Part shown: piece by piece, positions 37,993 through 46,613 of the stretch
How positions within the stretch are numbered: position 1 is the stretch's first letter
Layout of the letters: each line of letters begins with the position of its first letter
Source: a virus
Length of the DNA: 64,000 nucleotides
IMG/VR virus record: IMGVR_UViG_3300005471_000011
Span: 1-64,000 of that record
Direction: 5' to 3' (one strand)
The notes under the pieces: generated by a model
Told to the model about the DNA's origin: nothing
Database searches by the model: none
What the model saw: the letters and a program-made list of their open reading frames with translations, nothing else
Program-made: the position numbers and the translations under genes

Positions 37993-38685
37993 ATGGCAAT
38001 TGACATCACCGCTGTATCTAGGCTAAAGCATGCCGACTTGCACAATGCGGCAAAAAAGCTCGGCGGACAATCGGCGCTGGCTAAATTCCTCGGAGTTCAC
38101 GTTTGCGAGATTGGACAATGGTGCAATCTCAGAAAAACACCGCCAAAATCCTGGCCGCCTGAAAGGCTAAATGAAATCGAGCGTAAGCTGTTCGAATTGA
38201 CGAACAAAACTTTAGATCAGCTTTTCCCAAAAGAGCTTCAGGATGCGGAGGAATTCCTGAAGGCACGCAAGGTTATTGAGACGACGAGAACAGTTGAAGT
38301 GGCGGCTTTAATCCGATACGCCGAGAGAACCGCCGAGCGGCTTTCATTTAGCAACGATTCGCAAGCAGAAAAGCTTCACGATCTTGAAGTGCTGAAGGAA
38401 CGGATTCGGAAGTCCATGAAAACGCTTTCGGACCGTGAAAATAAAATACTTGAACTGCGATTTGGACTTAACGGCTGCGAGACGCATACGCTTGCAGAAG
38501 TGGGTAGCGTTCTAGGAATAACCGGAGCACGTGTTAGGCAAATAGAATCGAAGGCTATTCGCAAATTGCAACAGCCCAGCCGATCATTTGAATTAGTTGC
38601 GTTTGCCCCAGAACGAATTGGAGCTTTGCCGCCTTACCAGCAGCCAAGGGAAGTGTGGCCAAGTGAGTTAATAGCTGACGGATAG
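37993..38685 (+). CDS. Sigma70 region 4-like regulator with XRE-like N-terminal HTH, 230 aa
   Basis: Residues about 145-195 match sigma region 4 (LSDRENKILELRFGL, then TLAEVGSVLGITGARVRQIE), the part that reads the -35 box. Residues about 24-45 (GGQSALAKFLGVHVCEIGQW) resemble an XRE-type HTH. Region 2 and core-binding segments are not visible, so it is not a complete sigma factor. It may compete with or redirect host sigma at -35 elements. AAAGGGATATAAAG precedes the ATG. Confidence 0.75.
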   Translation: MAIDITAVSRLKHADLHNAAKKLGGQSALAKFLGVHVCEIGQWCNLRKTPPKSWPPERLNEIERKLFELTNKTLDQLFPKELQDAEEFLKARKVIETTRTVEVAALIRYAERTAERLSFSNDSQAEKLHDLEVLKERIRKSMKTLSDRENKILELRFGLNGCETHTLAEVGSVLGITGARVRQIESKAIRKLQQPSRSFELVAFAPERIGALPPYQQPREVWPSELIADG

Positions 38686-38719
38686 TCCGCAGCAGTGCCA
38701 TCTGTTACAACTTTCTCGC

Positions 38720-38959
38720 ATGGCACCGCAGATCACCGCTGGCCGGCAGATACCCGACACCGACGCCGACCGCTGCCAGCAAGAGCTGGACATCCTCAAG
38801 ACCCAGATAGCGCCGGCCATCCTGGCGGAGTTCACTTCCCGCGTCGTGGCGCGCTGCTATGGCAGCTTCCAAGCCAGTTTCAAGTTCACGGACGGGCAGG
38901 TGACGGGCTTTCAAATCTCCGGCCTAAGCGAGAAGAGGCTTGACCGGACGAGTGGATAA
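38720..38959 (+). CDS. Hypothetical protein, 79 aa
   Basis: Acidic helical N terminus and a beta-rich C-terminal half (SFQASFKFTDGQVTGFQISG). No known domain. Promoter 38940-38969 overlaps its end. Confidence 0.5.
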   Translation: MAPQITAGRQIPDTDADRCQQELDILKTQIAPAILAEFTSRVVARCYGSFQASFKFTDGQVTGFQISGLSEKRLDRTSG

Positions 38960-38969
38960 AGTGTAAAAC
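38940..38969 (+). promoter_or_regulatory. Sigma70-type promoter P9 (variant)
   Basis: TTGACC (38940-38945), 18-bp spacer, TAAAAC (38964-38969). It precedes the serine-rich/capsid-protease operon. Confidence 0.6.
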
Positions 38970-39014
38970 CCTCAAGAGTTAGGAACGCGCCCGAGTTATT
39001 CGGTGAGCAACCGG

Positions 39015-39090
39015 AAGCCGGGGCGTTGCCGCGATCAAGTAGTGCTGGACTTAGCCCCAGCGCGTACAGAGAGCGACGACGCCCCGGCTT
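39015..39090 (+). other. Long-range inverted repeat in the leader
   Basis: AAGCCGGGGCG (39015-39025) pairs perfectly with CGCCCCGGCTT (39080-39090), enclosing 54 nt, followed by TCGTCGTTTC. It lies between promoter P9 and GTG 39112. It may be an attenuator or terminator-like stem. Confidence 0.45.
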
Positions 39091-39111
39091 TCGTCGTTTC
39101 AGGACCAATCC

Positions 39112-40119
39112 GTGGCAAAACAAATCACGTTCGCCCTGGGAACAGCGGGAAACCTGTCAGCGCGGACGTTGACGATCCGCGCCATGGTCAATGGGGACTA
39201 CACCGACCACCTGACCACCCAAGCGCTGGCGGGCACGGTCGAGGAAGCCACGGCGGTGATCCCGGACGACTTGAACTGTGAAGCGGTGCTGATCGACCGC
39301 CGCAGCGAGTTCACGATGGCACCGGTGGTGCTGCATTTCGTGACGTCTTCGCAGATTTACCGGGATGTTCAAAGCTCCGCCGCGCCGCGATCCATCAGCG
39401 CGGGCATGCTGCGGATCGTGGACGTGGAGGAGTTGAGCGAATCGTCGGCCAGCTCGCTATCGACAAGCACGCTGAGTTCGGTCAGCAGCAGCAGCACGAG
39501 CACTTTGAGCAGCAGCTCGACAAGTTCTGTCTCCAGTAGTTCGTCCAGCCTCAGTTCCGTTAGCTCTTCCAGCAGCACTCGCAGCTCACTCAGTTCCGTT
39601 AGTTCGTCTAGCTCTAGCCATTCGACGAGCAGCGTCTCAAGCCCCAGCTCGGCCAGCAGCAGCTCGACCTCTTCGGTGTCGAGCAGCAGCAGCAGCCGGT
39701 CCACGGCATCCAGCGTGTCCAGCAGTTCCACGAGCACGCTTACGAGTTCCAGCGTCAGCTCGTCCAGTACATCGACTGTGTCAAGCTCCAGCTCAAGCAC
39801 GACGCAGACGATCAGCAGCAAATCCACGCTGTCCAGCTCGACTCGCAGCAGCAGCTCGTCCGTTACCGCGTCGAGCTTGTCGAGTTCGAGCACTTCATCC
39901 GTGTCAAGCAGCAGCTCCTCGCGCAGCCGCTCCAGCGTCAGCACGGCATCGTCATCCTCAACAAGCAGCCCTTCCACCCTATCCTCGTCGTCGAGTTCTA
40001 CGTTCAGCACTGCCTCGTCCAGTTCGAGCAGCGCCTCGTCCAGTTCGAGCAGCGTTTCTTCGTCAAGTTCAAGTACATCGTCGCTCAGCTCATCTTCGAG
40101 CAGCGTCGGCGACCTGTAG
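39112..40119 (+). CDS. Serine-rich repeat protein, probable virion component, 335 aa
   Basis: Residues 1-110 form a small beta-rich domain (FALGTAGNLSARTLTIRAMV). Residues about 112-333 are an almost pure Ser/Thr/Val tract of SSSSSTSSVSS-type units, whose codons are mixed (AGC, TCG, TCC, AGT) so the DNA is less repetitive than the protein. GTG start. A two-residue acidic-Leu end closes it. Likely an extended stalk, perhaps O-glycosylated; that is inference. Confidence 0.75.
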   Translation: MAKQITFALGTAGNLSARTLTIRAMVNGDYTDHLTTQALAGTVEEATAVIPDDLNCEAVLIDRRSEFTMAPVVLHFVTSSQIYRDVQSSAAPRSISAGMLRIVDVEELSESSASSLSTSTLSSVSSSSTSTLSSSSTSSVSSSSSSLSSVSSSSSTRSSLSSVSSSSSSHSTSSVSSPSSASSSSTSSVSSSSSSRSTASSVSSSSTSTLTSSSVSSSSTSTVSSSSSSTTQTISSKSTLSSSTRSSSSSVTASSLSSSSTSSVSSSSSSRSRSSVSTASSSSTSSPSTLSSSSSSTFSTASSSSSSASSSSSSVSSSSSSTSSLSSSSSSVGDL

Positions 40120-40134
40120 CAAAGGAACCTAAGT

Positions 40135-40788
40135 ATGCCGATCCGCATCAACCTTCCCGCCGCAGCCCGCATGATCCAGCAGAAGTCCCCTGCGGAGTTG
40201 ACCGGCGTTTACGTCGCCGTCGCAACCAAGTGCAAGGAGCTGAAGCTCACTCCGGGCCGTCGCGACACGGTGGCACCGCAGCCGTCCACCGGGGAAGGCA
40301 ACATCAACTTCCGAACTCTGATCCAGTTCGCTGAATCAGTGGAGCCTCATCCGGAGAATGAGCCGGAGGCGCCGAAGATTCTGGAGCAGGACAAGCTGCG
40401 TGACGGCGACAGCCAAGAGGTAATCGACGCGAAGGCATCGACCCAGCAGCGCAAGACGCAGGATCAGAGACGATTCGAAGCGGCGAAGGCAGAACGCAAC
40501 GAGAACCACCGGGCGTTGCGGGTTCTGCTGGGAGCTTTGACGGCGCGGTTCACTACGGCCGGCATTCCGCTGCCGGAGATCCCCAAGACAGCAGCGGAAA
40601 TTGCTGCGGCCGATAAAGTCGCGGCCGACAAGAAAGCCGCTGATGACAAGGCAGCGGCCGATAAAGTCGCCGCGGAGAATGCTTCATCCCAGGTGCCGGC
40701 GCAGCAAATGAAAGCGCCGGCAGCGCCGCCCAAGGTTGGAGCACCGCCACAACCACCGGCAGGGCGCAGGGGTCCTCCTGTTGGCTAA
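40135..40788 (+). CDS. Hypothetical protein with Ala/Lys-rich coil, 217 aa
   Basis: Residues about 155-185 are a repeated AADKVAADKKAADDKAA coil, flanked by an N-terminal domain and a Pro-rich C-terminal tail (APPKVGAPPQPPAGRRGPP). It lies just before the prohead protease, a place where head decoration or scaffold-like proteins occur; no direct proof. Confidence 0.55.
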   Translation: MPIRINLPAAARMIQQKSPAELTGVYVAVATKCKELKLTPGRRDTVAPQPSTGEGNINFRTLIQFAESVEPHPENEPEAPKILEQDKLRDGDSQEVIDAKASTQQRKTQDQRRFEAAKAERNENHRALRVLLGALTARFTTAGIPLPEIPKTAAEIAAADKVAADKKAADDKAAADKVAAENASSQVPAQQMKAPAAPPKVGAPPQPPAGRRGPPVG

Positions 40789-40813
40789 CGCACATTTCAT
40801 GGATGAGACGGCA

Positions 40814-40842
40814 GCCGCGGCCGGAAAACGCGGCATATTTTG
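40814..40842 (+). terminator. Terminator-like hairpin
   Basis: GCCGCG (40814-40819) pairs with CGCGGC (40829-40834), followed by ATATTTT. It separates the preceding gene from the protease-ATPase gene. Confidence 0.5.
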
Positions 40843-40855
40843 AGAGCCAAGAGTC

Positions 40856-43834
40856 ATGCCGATTCCAAAACCCAACGACGGCGAATCCGAGTCCGACTTC
40901 CACGCACGCTGCATGGAAGCTATCGGCGGAGAATACGAGCCGGACCAAGCCAACGCGATCTGCTTTTCGCAGTATCGCGGCGACAAGCGGTCCGTGATGC
41001 TCTCGATGGTCAAGGGTCGCACGTCGGGCGAGTTCGGCTACGGCATCACCACGGCGGATCGGTATGTGGAGCAGGTGATCAAATCCTGCGGCGTGGAAGC
41101 CTCGCTGTTCAACGGCCCGGCGGCGCAGGTCGCGGCGGCGATGAAGCACGCGGCTGGCATGCTGGCGTTCTGCGGCAAGGACCAGCGCCAGGACAAGATC
41201 GAAACCGGCATGGCGGCGATGCGCAAGTTGATCGGCATGGAGCCGCCGGTGCACTCCATGATGGCAATCGTCCACCGGCTAACGACGCCGCGAGAGGACC
41301 GGGACGGCGACACGCTCCAGACCAAGGGCGCACGTCCCGACCCCAAGATGCCGTTCCTGTGGCAGCATGTGTCCACGATCCCCATCGGCAAGCTGGCGCG
41401 GGTGCTAGAGCACACGGAAGAAGTGCTGAAGATGGCGACCGTGCTCCTGGACTTGAACTCGCTGACATCAGATGTCGGCAAGCTGTTTGAGGCAGAGGCG
41501 CTGCGGTTCAGTCACGGGTTCATCCCGACCAACTTTGAGGAGCGCAAGGGCGGTCCGATGGCACGGTTCAACGTGCTGGAGTTCGATGTGGTCGAGGAGT
41601 CCGCCGTCAGCGTGCCTTCCAATGTGGACGCGGAAGTGGAGCTGTTCAGCCGAGGCAAGCTCTCCAGCGATCTGGTCAAGTCCCACGCGAAGTCGCTGTT
41701 CGACGCGCGTATCAAATCCATGCCAGTAACCGACAAGGCCAAGGCGATTTTCGAGAAGGAATCCAGCGGCAAGGGATTCCCTCGCTGTGAGGTCTGCGGG
41801 CAGATCGCCAAGCTGGAGGGCACCAAGCGATGCAAGGCGTGCCGCAGCGGCAAAAAGGAAACCAGCAACCTCGTCCGCAAGATGTTCGACATCGCGACCC
41901 AGCGAGTCGAACCGACGACGATGGAATGCGACTGGGCGGCGCGGTACATCGGCTGCTCGGTCAAGGACCTGCACATCCATTCCACGTCGGCGCGCGGGAT
42001 TATGGTGGGCGGATTTCTCAAGGGGCTGGAACTGGCATGCCAGGAATTTCAGTGCAGCGACACCCGCAACATCAAAGGCGAATCGGAGTCGCCGCCGGTC
42101 TTTGAAACCAAAGAGATCGACAGCAGCACGCGGCAGAACTTCCTGGTGGAAGGCATCCGATTCTGGCACGGCGAAGGCTATAAGATCGTCACGCGCGTGG
42201 AGCCGTACTGGGATTCCCAGCAGCTCGTCGTTTACGCCGAAGAGGGCGAGCAGGCGCAGAAAATCATCGACGATGCCTGGGAATGGCTGGCCAAGAACAA
42301 CCCGCTCAAGGGGCAGGCGTTCGCGCTGACGGGAAGTTGGATCAGCAAGAGCGGCATTGGCTGGGACGACGTGTTCCTGGAAAAGAAGATCGAGGATTCC
42401 CTCAAACGCACGGTGCGGGTCATCAATGAAAAAGGCATTGACGCTGCCAACCGCGGCCTCATTCTTAGTGGCCCACCGGGTACGGGAAAAACTTTGTCCG
42501 CGCGGGTCATGCTCAACGAGACGAAGAACACCACGTTCATCTGGGTTAGCCCCAAGGACTTTTATCGCGGCGGCGGCTTCATGGAGGCGTTCTCGCTGGC
42601 GCGCCAGCTTGCCCCGACGGTGCTGATGTTCGAGGACATCGACAACTGGATTGACCGGTACTCGGTGGACCTGATCAAAGCGGAGATGGACGGGCTGCAA
42701 GAGTCCACGGGCGTTGTAACGATCCTGACGACCAACTTCCCGGACCAGTTGCCGGCGGCGCTGATCGACCGACCCGGTCGTTTCCATGACGTGCTGGAAA
42801 TCCACTTGCCGTCCAAGGACGTGCGGTTGCGGATGCTCCAGAAGTGGGCTGCGGATGCCACTCTGGACGCTTTGGCGGCGATGGCAGAGGAGACGGAGGG
42901 CTACAGCGGGGCGCACGTGTATGAGTTGTGCAGCTTCGCCAAGGTGCTCAAGGACGAAGACGGCAGCACGCTCGATGAAGCACTGACCAAGGCGTTTGCC
43001 AAGGTTAAGGATCAGCGCGAACTGATCAATCAGAACCAACTTGCCGGCAGCAGCTACCGTCCAAGCCGCCGGGATATCACTGACTTGGTCGCTAAAGGCT
43101 GGACGCGAGAAGAACGAATCACCGAAGGCGGAATTCAATACCGCCTCACAAAAGGAGTGGCGGCAATGGACACCAAGATCGGCGATGTGCTGCCCATGAT
43201 CGGCCCCATCCCACATGAAGGGGAAGCAGCGGCTGATTTCCAGTCGCGCTGCATCCTCGATCCAACAATGCTTGGCAACTACCCGACGGTGTCGGACCGG
43301 GAGAGCGCCTGCCGAATTTTGTTCTCTCGCGGCGACGGCATCTTCGCGGCAGCCAAGCCAACGACCAAGGAAGTCGGCACGTGCAAGGAATGCAGCAAGG
43401 AGATGGAACTCAATCCCCAAGGCTTGTGCGCCGAGTGCGCCAGGAAACGCGACGCCGCCGGCTACGACGAGAGCGGCCAACCGAAGTCGGCACCGGTTCA
43501 GATCAAGGCAGGGCGCGTGCTGTCCAAGCGAAACATCGAGCGGCTCAGCGAAGCGCTCAAGCGGCACCAGGAAGGCATCGAGCGGATCAAGGGCGTGCTG
43601 GACGACGCCAACCCGACCGAAGAAGTCGCACCAACGGAGCCAGGTGCCAATGCACCGCTCGCCGGACCAGATCACGTGATGACCCAGGCGGTGCTGCTGG
43701 TCGCCGAGGACCGCGCCGCGCGGGACAAACTGCGCAAGGCCATCGATGCGTTCGATTTGGCGGACGAAGAGGAGCAGAAATCATCGGATTACGAATCACT
43801 GTTCGAAGAGGCGTTAGTTGCGGAAACGGCTTGA
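40856..43834 (+). CDS. Prohead protease-AAA+ ATPase fusion with zinc ribbons, 992 aa
   Basis: In order: a small phage domain (1-45, DGESESDFHARCMEAIGGEY, ending AICFSQYRGD); an HK97-type prohead protease (catalytic H171 in FLWQHVS, S219 in RFSHGF, and VVEESAVSVPSN); a zinc ribbon (C311, C314, plus CKAC about 327-330); a linker domain (about 345-520); an AAA+ ATPase with Walker A GPPGTGKT (K545), Walker B MFEDID (E593, D594) and RPGRF arginine-finger region; a repeat of the first domain (768-815); a second zinc ribbon (C843, C846, CAEC); and an acidic helical C-terminal tail that could act as scaffold. The major capsid gene follows directly, the normal place of the protease. A capsid protease carrying its own AAA+ module is unusual. 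No stop or frame change is seen between the modules. Confidence 0.85.
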   Translation: MPIPKPNDGESESDFHARCMEAIGGEYEPDQANAICFSQYRGDKRSVMLSMVKGRTSGEFGYGITTADRYVEQVIKSCGVEASLFNGPAAQVAAAMKHAAGMLAFCGKDQRQDKIETGMAAMRKLIGMEPPVHSMMAIVHRLTTPREDRDGDTLQTKGARPDPKMPFLWQHVSTIPIGKLARVLEHTEEVLKMATVLLDLNSLTSDVGKLFEAEALRFSHGFIPTNFEERKGGPMARFNVLEFDVVEESAVSVPSNVDAEVELFSRGKLSSDLVKSHAKSLFDARIKSMPVTDKAKAIFEKESSGKGFPRCEVCGQIAKLEGTKRCKACRSGKKETSNLVRKMFDIATQRVEPTTMECDWAARYIGCSVKDLHIHSTSARGIMVGGFLKGLELACQEFQCSDTRNIKGESESPPVFETKEIDSSTRQNFLVEGIRFWHGEGYKIVTRVEPYWDSQQLVVYAEEGEQAQKIIDDAWEWLAKNNPLKGQAFALTGSWISKSGIGWDDVFLEKKIEDSLKRTVRVINEKGIDAANRGLILSGPPGTGKTLSARVMLNETKNTTFIWVSPKDFYRGGGFMEAFSLARQLAPTVLMFEDIDNWIDRYSVDLIKAEMDGLQESTGVVTILTTNFPDQLPAALIDRPGRFHDVLEIHLPSKDVRLRMLQKWAADATLDALAAMAEETEGYSGAHVYELCSFAKVLKDEDGSTLDEALTKAFAKVKDQRELINQNQLAGSSYRPSRRDITDLVAKGWTREERITEGGIQYRLTKGVAAMDTKIGDVLPMIGPIPHEGEAAADFQSRCILDPTMLGNYPTVSDRESACRILFSRGDGIFAAAKPTTKEVGTCKECSKEMELNPQGLCAECARKRDAAGYDESGQPKSAPVQIKAGRVLSKRNIERLSEALKRHQEGIERIKGVLDDANPTEEVAPTEPGANAPLAGPDHVMTQAVLLVAEDRAARDKLRKAIDAFDLADEEEQKSSDYESLFEEALVAETA

Positions 43835-43906
43835 CGCCGCCCGCAGTGTTCCATAGACGGGCCGCTGCTGCGGCGATAGAACTGTAACCTTCCTAGGAGA
43901 ATGATC

Positions 43907-45535
43907 ATGAAAGTCACGAGCCAATTGAAGGCGTGGCTCCAGAGCGAAAAAGGCGTCAAGCCGGACGCGACGGAGCAGGACTACCGACAGGCCGCCGCCA
44001 AGGCGCTGACGGATGACACCAACCCGCTGTCTGCGGAGAAGTTTGCGGAGCTGACGGCAGGGGAGGCAGTAAAGCCCGCCAACGCCATGCTGGCGATGAT
44101 GGAGAAGATGAACGCCCGGCTGGACGAGCAAGATGCTCGTTTCAAGAGCATAGAGACAGGTGGTCACCGCGCGGAAGCACCGATCGTTCCAGCCGGCTTG
44201 AAAGCGGCGATCATGGGCGGTGCCAGCGAGATCCCCGACGCCAGCGGTCAGCCGCGCATCAAGCGAGCGGCGGAGCGCTACAACAAGGCGCGCGGCGAGC
44301 TGCGATTCCCGGAGCCGGAGATCAAGAACGAGCGGTATGCCCTGCATCCCCGCAAGGGCCAGCTCGCCAGCTACGGCTCCGCCGGTCGCCATTGCGGCGA
44401 GTTTCAGGTCGGGCAACTTTCCGAGCTGGAGAAGGCTTGCTGCGGCTCATTCATCAAGTTCAGCATCCACAAGGCAGCCAACGGCTTTGGTCCGCCGGTG
44501 CCGCACAACCTGCGCATGAACGATCAAGACTGGGACTTGGTCCAGTACATGATCGAGGAGTGCGAGTGGGGCGGTGTGCTCCACGGGGAAGGCAGCGACT
44601 TCGAAGGCGCGGTCGGCTTGAACGGCAAGCAGCGCCTGATCAAGGGCGCGCAGTTCAACATGCAGAAGGCGCTGCTGGACGATAACACGTCCGGCGGTCT
44701 GGAAGCGGCGCCGATCTTCTTCGACGAGATGCTGATCACCACGCCGCTGCTTCACGGGGAATTGTTCCCGTCGGTGGAAGTTATCAACGTCACGCGCGGG
44801 CGGCGCATCGAGGGCGTCACGATGTCCAACGTGACCCTCGGCGCGGCGACGGAAGGTTCCACGATCACTCTGTTCAACACCGCAGCTTTCATTGCGGCGT
44901 TCGACACGACGATCTTCGTGTGCATGGGTGCCATCGAAATCGGTCTGGACTTCCTGTCCGACTCTCCGATTGACATTGCCGGCGCGGTGGCCAAGAGCTA
45001 CCAGGAGCGGCTGCTGTCCTGGCTGGACGAGCAGATCGCCATCGGCGACGGCACCACGGAGCCGGAAGGTTTGCTTAACAGCGGTGCCACGTCCGTCGGT
45101 TCCACCAACACGTCGGCAGGTCCTTGGACGATTGGCGATGAGTTGGCGCTGATGTTCGCCGTGGCCAAGCAGTATCAAACTGGCTTTGACCGCTCGCGTA
45201 TCCGCTACAGCGGCAACGAAGTGACGTACCGCCGGCTGCGGTCGATCCAGGTGACGACCTCGGATCAGCGACTCGTCCAGGGCATGGACGTGCGGTCGTA
45301 CATGATCCTGGACCAGCCTTACGCCGTGAACGGCAACTGGACCAACCGCCAGCTTGCCTACGCGAATCTGGCTCGTTACCGGATGTATCGCCGCCTTGGC
45401 ATGACCGTCCGCTGGGAAACCGCCGGCGCCACACTGGGTCGCAGCAACACCGGTTTGCTGATTGCCCGCTCGCGTTGGGGTGGGCAGTTGACGGACGCGC
45501 TGGCCGCTTCTCTTTGCACCGACGGCATGTCGTAA
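43907..45535 (+). CDS. Major capsid protein, HK97-fold, 542 aa
   Basis: Position after the prohead protease, an N-terminal helical delta-domain-like region (KGVKPDATEQDYRQAAAKAL, then MLAMMEKMNARLDEQ) that the protease would remove, and a C-terminal region typical of HK97 capsids (YQERLLSWLDEQIAIGDGT, then SYMILDQPYAVNG, LARYRMYRRLGMTVRWE). ATG 43907 gives the better spacing from AGGAG than ATG 43901. Confidence 0.9.
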   Translation: MKVTSQLKAWLQSEKGVKPDATEQDYRQAAAKALTDDTNPLSAEKFAELTAGEAVKPANAMLAMMEKMNARLDEQDARFKSIETGGHRAEAPIVPAGLKAAIMGGASEIPDASGQPRIKRAAERYNKARGELRFPEPEIKNERYALHPRKGQLASYGSAGRHCGEFQVGQLSELEKACCGSFIKFSIHKAANGFGPPVPHNLRMNDQDWDLVQYMIEECEWGGVLHGEGSDFEGAVGLNGKQRLIKGAQFNMQKALLDDNTSGGLEAAPIFFDEMLITTPLLHGELFPSVEVINVTRGRRIEGVTMSNVTLGAATEGSTITLFNTAAFIAAFDTTIFVCMGAIEIGLDFLSDSPIDIAGAVAKSYQERLLSWLDEQIAIGDGTTEPEGLLNSGATSVGSTNTSAGPWTIGDELALMFAVAKQYQTGFDRSRIRYSGNEVTYRRLRSIQVTTSDQRLVQGMDVRSYMILDQPYAVNGNWTNRQLAYANLARYRMYRRLGMTVRWETAGATLGRSNTGLLIARSRWGGQLTDALAASLCTDGMS

Positions 45536-45558
45536 TGATGCCGTGACAAACCATCGAG

Positions 45559-45582
45559 CCTGTCAGCAGGAACGCTGGCAGG
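45559..45582 (+). terminator. Hairpin after the capsid gene
   Basis: CCTGTCAGC (45559-45567) pairs with GCTGGCAGG (45574-45582), 9 bp with one G-U, followed by CCGATTTCC. It may weaken read-through so that capsid protein is made in excess. Confidence 0.45.
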
Positions 45583-45619
45583 CCGATTTCCCGCGTGTTT
45601 CATTTCTTAGGAGCCTCAC

Positions 45620-46306
45620 ATGAGCAACGAAGGTCAAGGGTCGAGTCAGCCTCCGCCTGAGCAGAAGAACCAGCCGCAGCGCGCGCGCTGGCCGGATGTG
45701 CTCACGGTGGAGTTTGGCAACGATCACCAGACGGTCCAGGTGGTCATCAACAGCAAGCCCATCGACGGTCCCGTTCGTGGGTCGTTCAACAAGGGGCGCA
45801 TGGGCAGCCGCAAGCACCGCGCCAGCTCCTCCAACAACGCCTACGAGGAGGGAACGCTGCTGGGCATGCGCACGCTTTCCGACGCTACAAACCGAATCCC
45901 TGACATGCCAGGAATAAGGCTGGTACTGGACTGCCAGCGACGCACGGCGATCCTGTTTGATCCCTGCGAGCCGGGCGGGGACGGGGAAGCGGCGATGAAA
46001 GCCTACAACGTATTCGCGGAGTCCAAGCAGTTCCCAGGCTTCGACGTAGCGGCACCCGTTCGCCGCCGGGAATACAAGAAGCTGGAGGACGACCAGATGA
46101 AGTCCATCCTGGTCGAGCTTCGCAACAAGCTGGATGGCGGCATGCTGAGCGTCGTCAGCGGAGATCTTCCGAGCATGGAAGCCATCGACAAGATGGCGGG
46201 GCGAGAGATTTACGACCCGTGGAACACCGATGGTCCCAAGCCCAAGTACAAGGATGAGCTAGGCAAGTGGCGTGAAAGCCGCGAGCGACTGGCCTCGCAG
46301 TTCTAA
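45620..46306 (+). CDS. Hypothetical protein after capsid, 228 aa
   Basis: ATG 45620 follows AGGAGCCTCAC. Disordered N terminus, then a mixed domain (LTVEFGNDHQTVQVVINSKP, PGIRLVLDCQRRTAILFD) and a helical C-terminal third. Its place directly after the capsid gene suggests a head-associated role. A strong terminator follows. Confidence 0.55.
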   Translation: MSNEGQGSSQPPPEQKNQPQRARWPDVLTVEFGNDHQTVQVVINSKPIDGPVRGSFNKGRMGSRKHRASSSNNAYEEGTLLGMRTLSDATNRIPDMPGIRLVLDCQRRTAILFDPCEPGGDGEAAMKAYNVFAESKQFPGFDVAAPVRRREYKKLEDDQMKSILVELRNKLDGGMLSVVSGDLPSMEAIDKMAGREIYDPWNTDGPKPKYKDELGKWRESRERLASQF

Positions 46307-46360
46307 ATCATTTGAGCCAGCACGGCTGTGGGATGAGGCTCCTCCGGCCTTGCAGCGGGA

Positions 46361-46408
46361 CCGAGCAAGCCGGGCCAGTAACCCTGGACCCGGCTGCTCG
46401 GCTTTTTT
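46361..46408 (+). terminator. Strong rho-independent terminator
   Basis: CCGAGCA-A-GCCGGG (46361-46374) pairs with CCCGGCTGCTCGG (46389-46401), 13 bp with one bulge, followed by C and TTTTTT. It ends the capsid operon. Confidence 0.9.
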
Positions 46409-46420
46409 GGAGTGTAAACC

Positions 46421-46582
46421 ATGCCGGGGACGCAAGACAAGGCGCAGCGGCCGGCGGAGCAGGCAGGGAAGTGCCAGCATTGCTCCGGCACCGGGACGAC
46501 GAAGAAGGCAAACGGCGCAAAGGTCGCGTGCATGCACTGCCGAGGAACGGGCAGCGCGGCGCGCGGCTATGTGACCAAGTAA
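46421..46582 (+). CDS. Mini DnaJ-type zinc protein, 53 aa
   Basis: A complete frame with two CxxCxGxG motifs (CQHCSGTG at residue 18 and CMHCRGTG at residue 37), the zinc-binding repeat of the DnaJ central domain. There is no J-domain or substrate-binding domain. GGAGTGTAAACC precedes the ATG. It could bind zinc and unfolded or partner proteins during assembly; role inferred. Confidence 0.65.
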   Translation: MPGTQDKAQRPAEQAGKCQHCSGTGTTKKANGAKVACMHCRGTGSAARGYVTK

Positions 46583-46613
46583 AGTTCGGGGCATTCATGG
46601 ACGCAATCAGGCG

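Noticed and set aside
37993-38685. Complete phage sigma factor
   Set aside because: Region 2 (core binding and -10 recognition) is not visible; only region 4 is.
41468-43675. 735-aa minus-strand frame opposite the protease-AAA+ gene
   Set aside because: It shadows a gene with clear Walker, protease and zinc motifs; its composition (Arg/His/Leu/Val-rich) is that of an antisense frame in GC-rich DNA.
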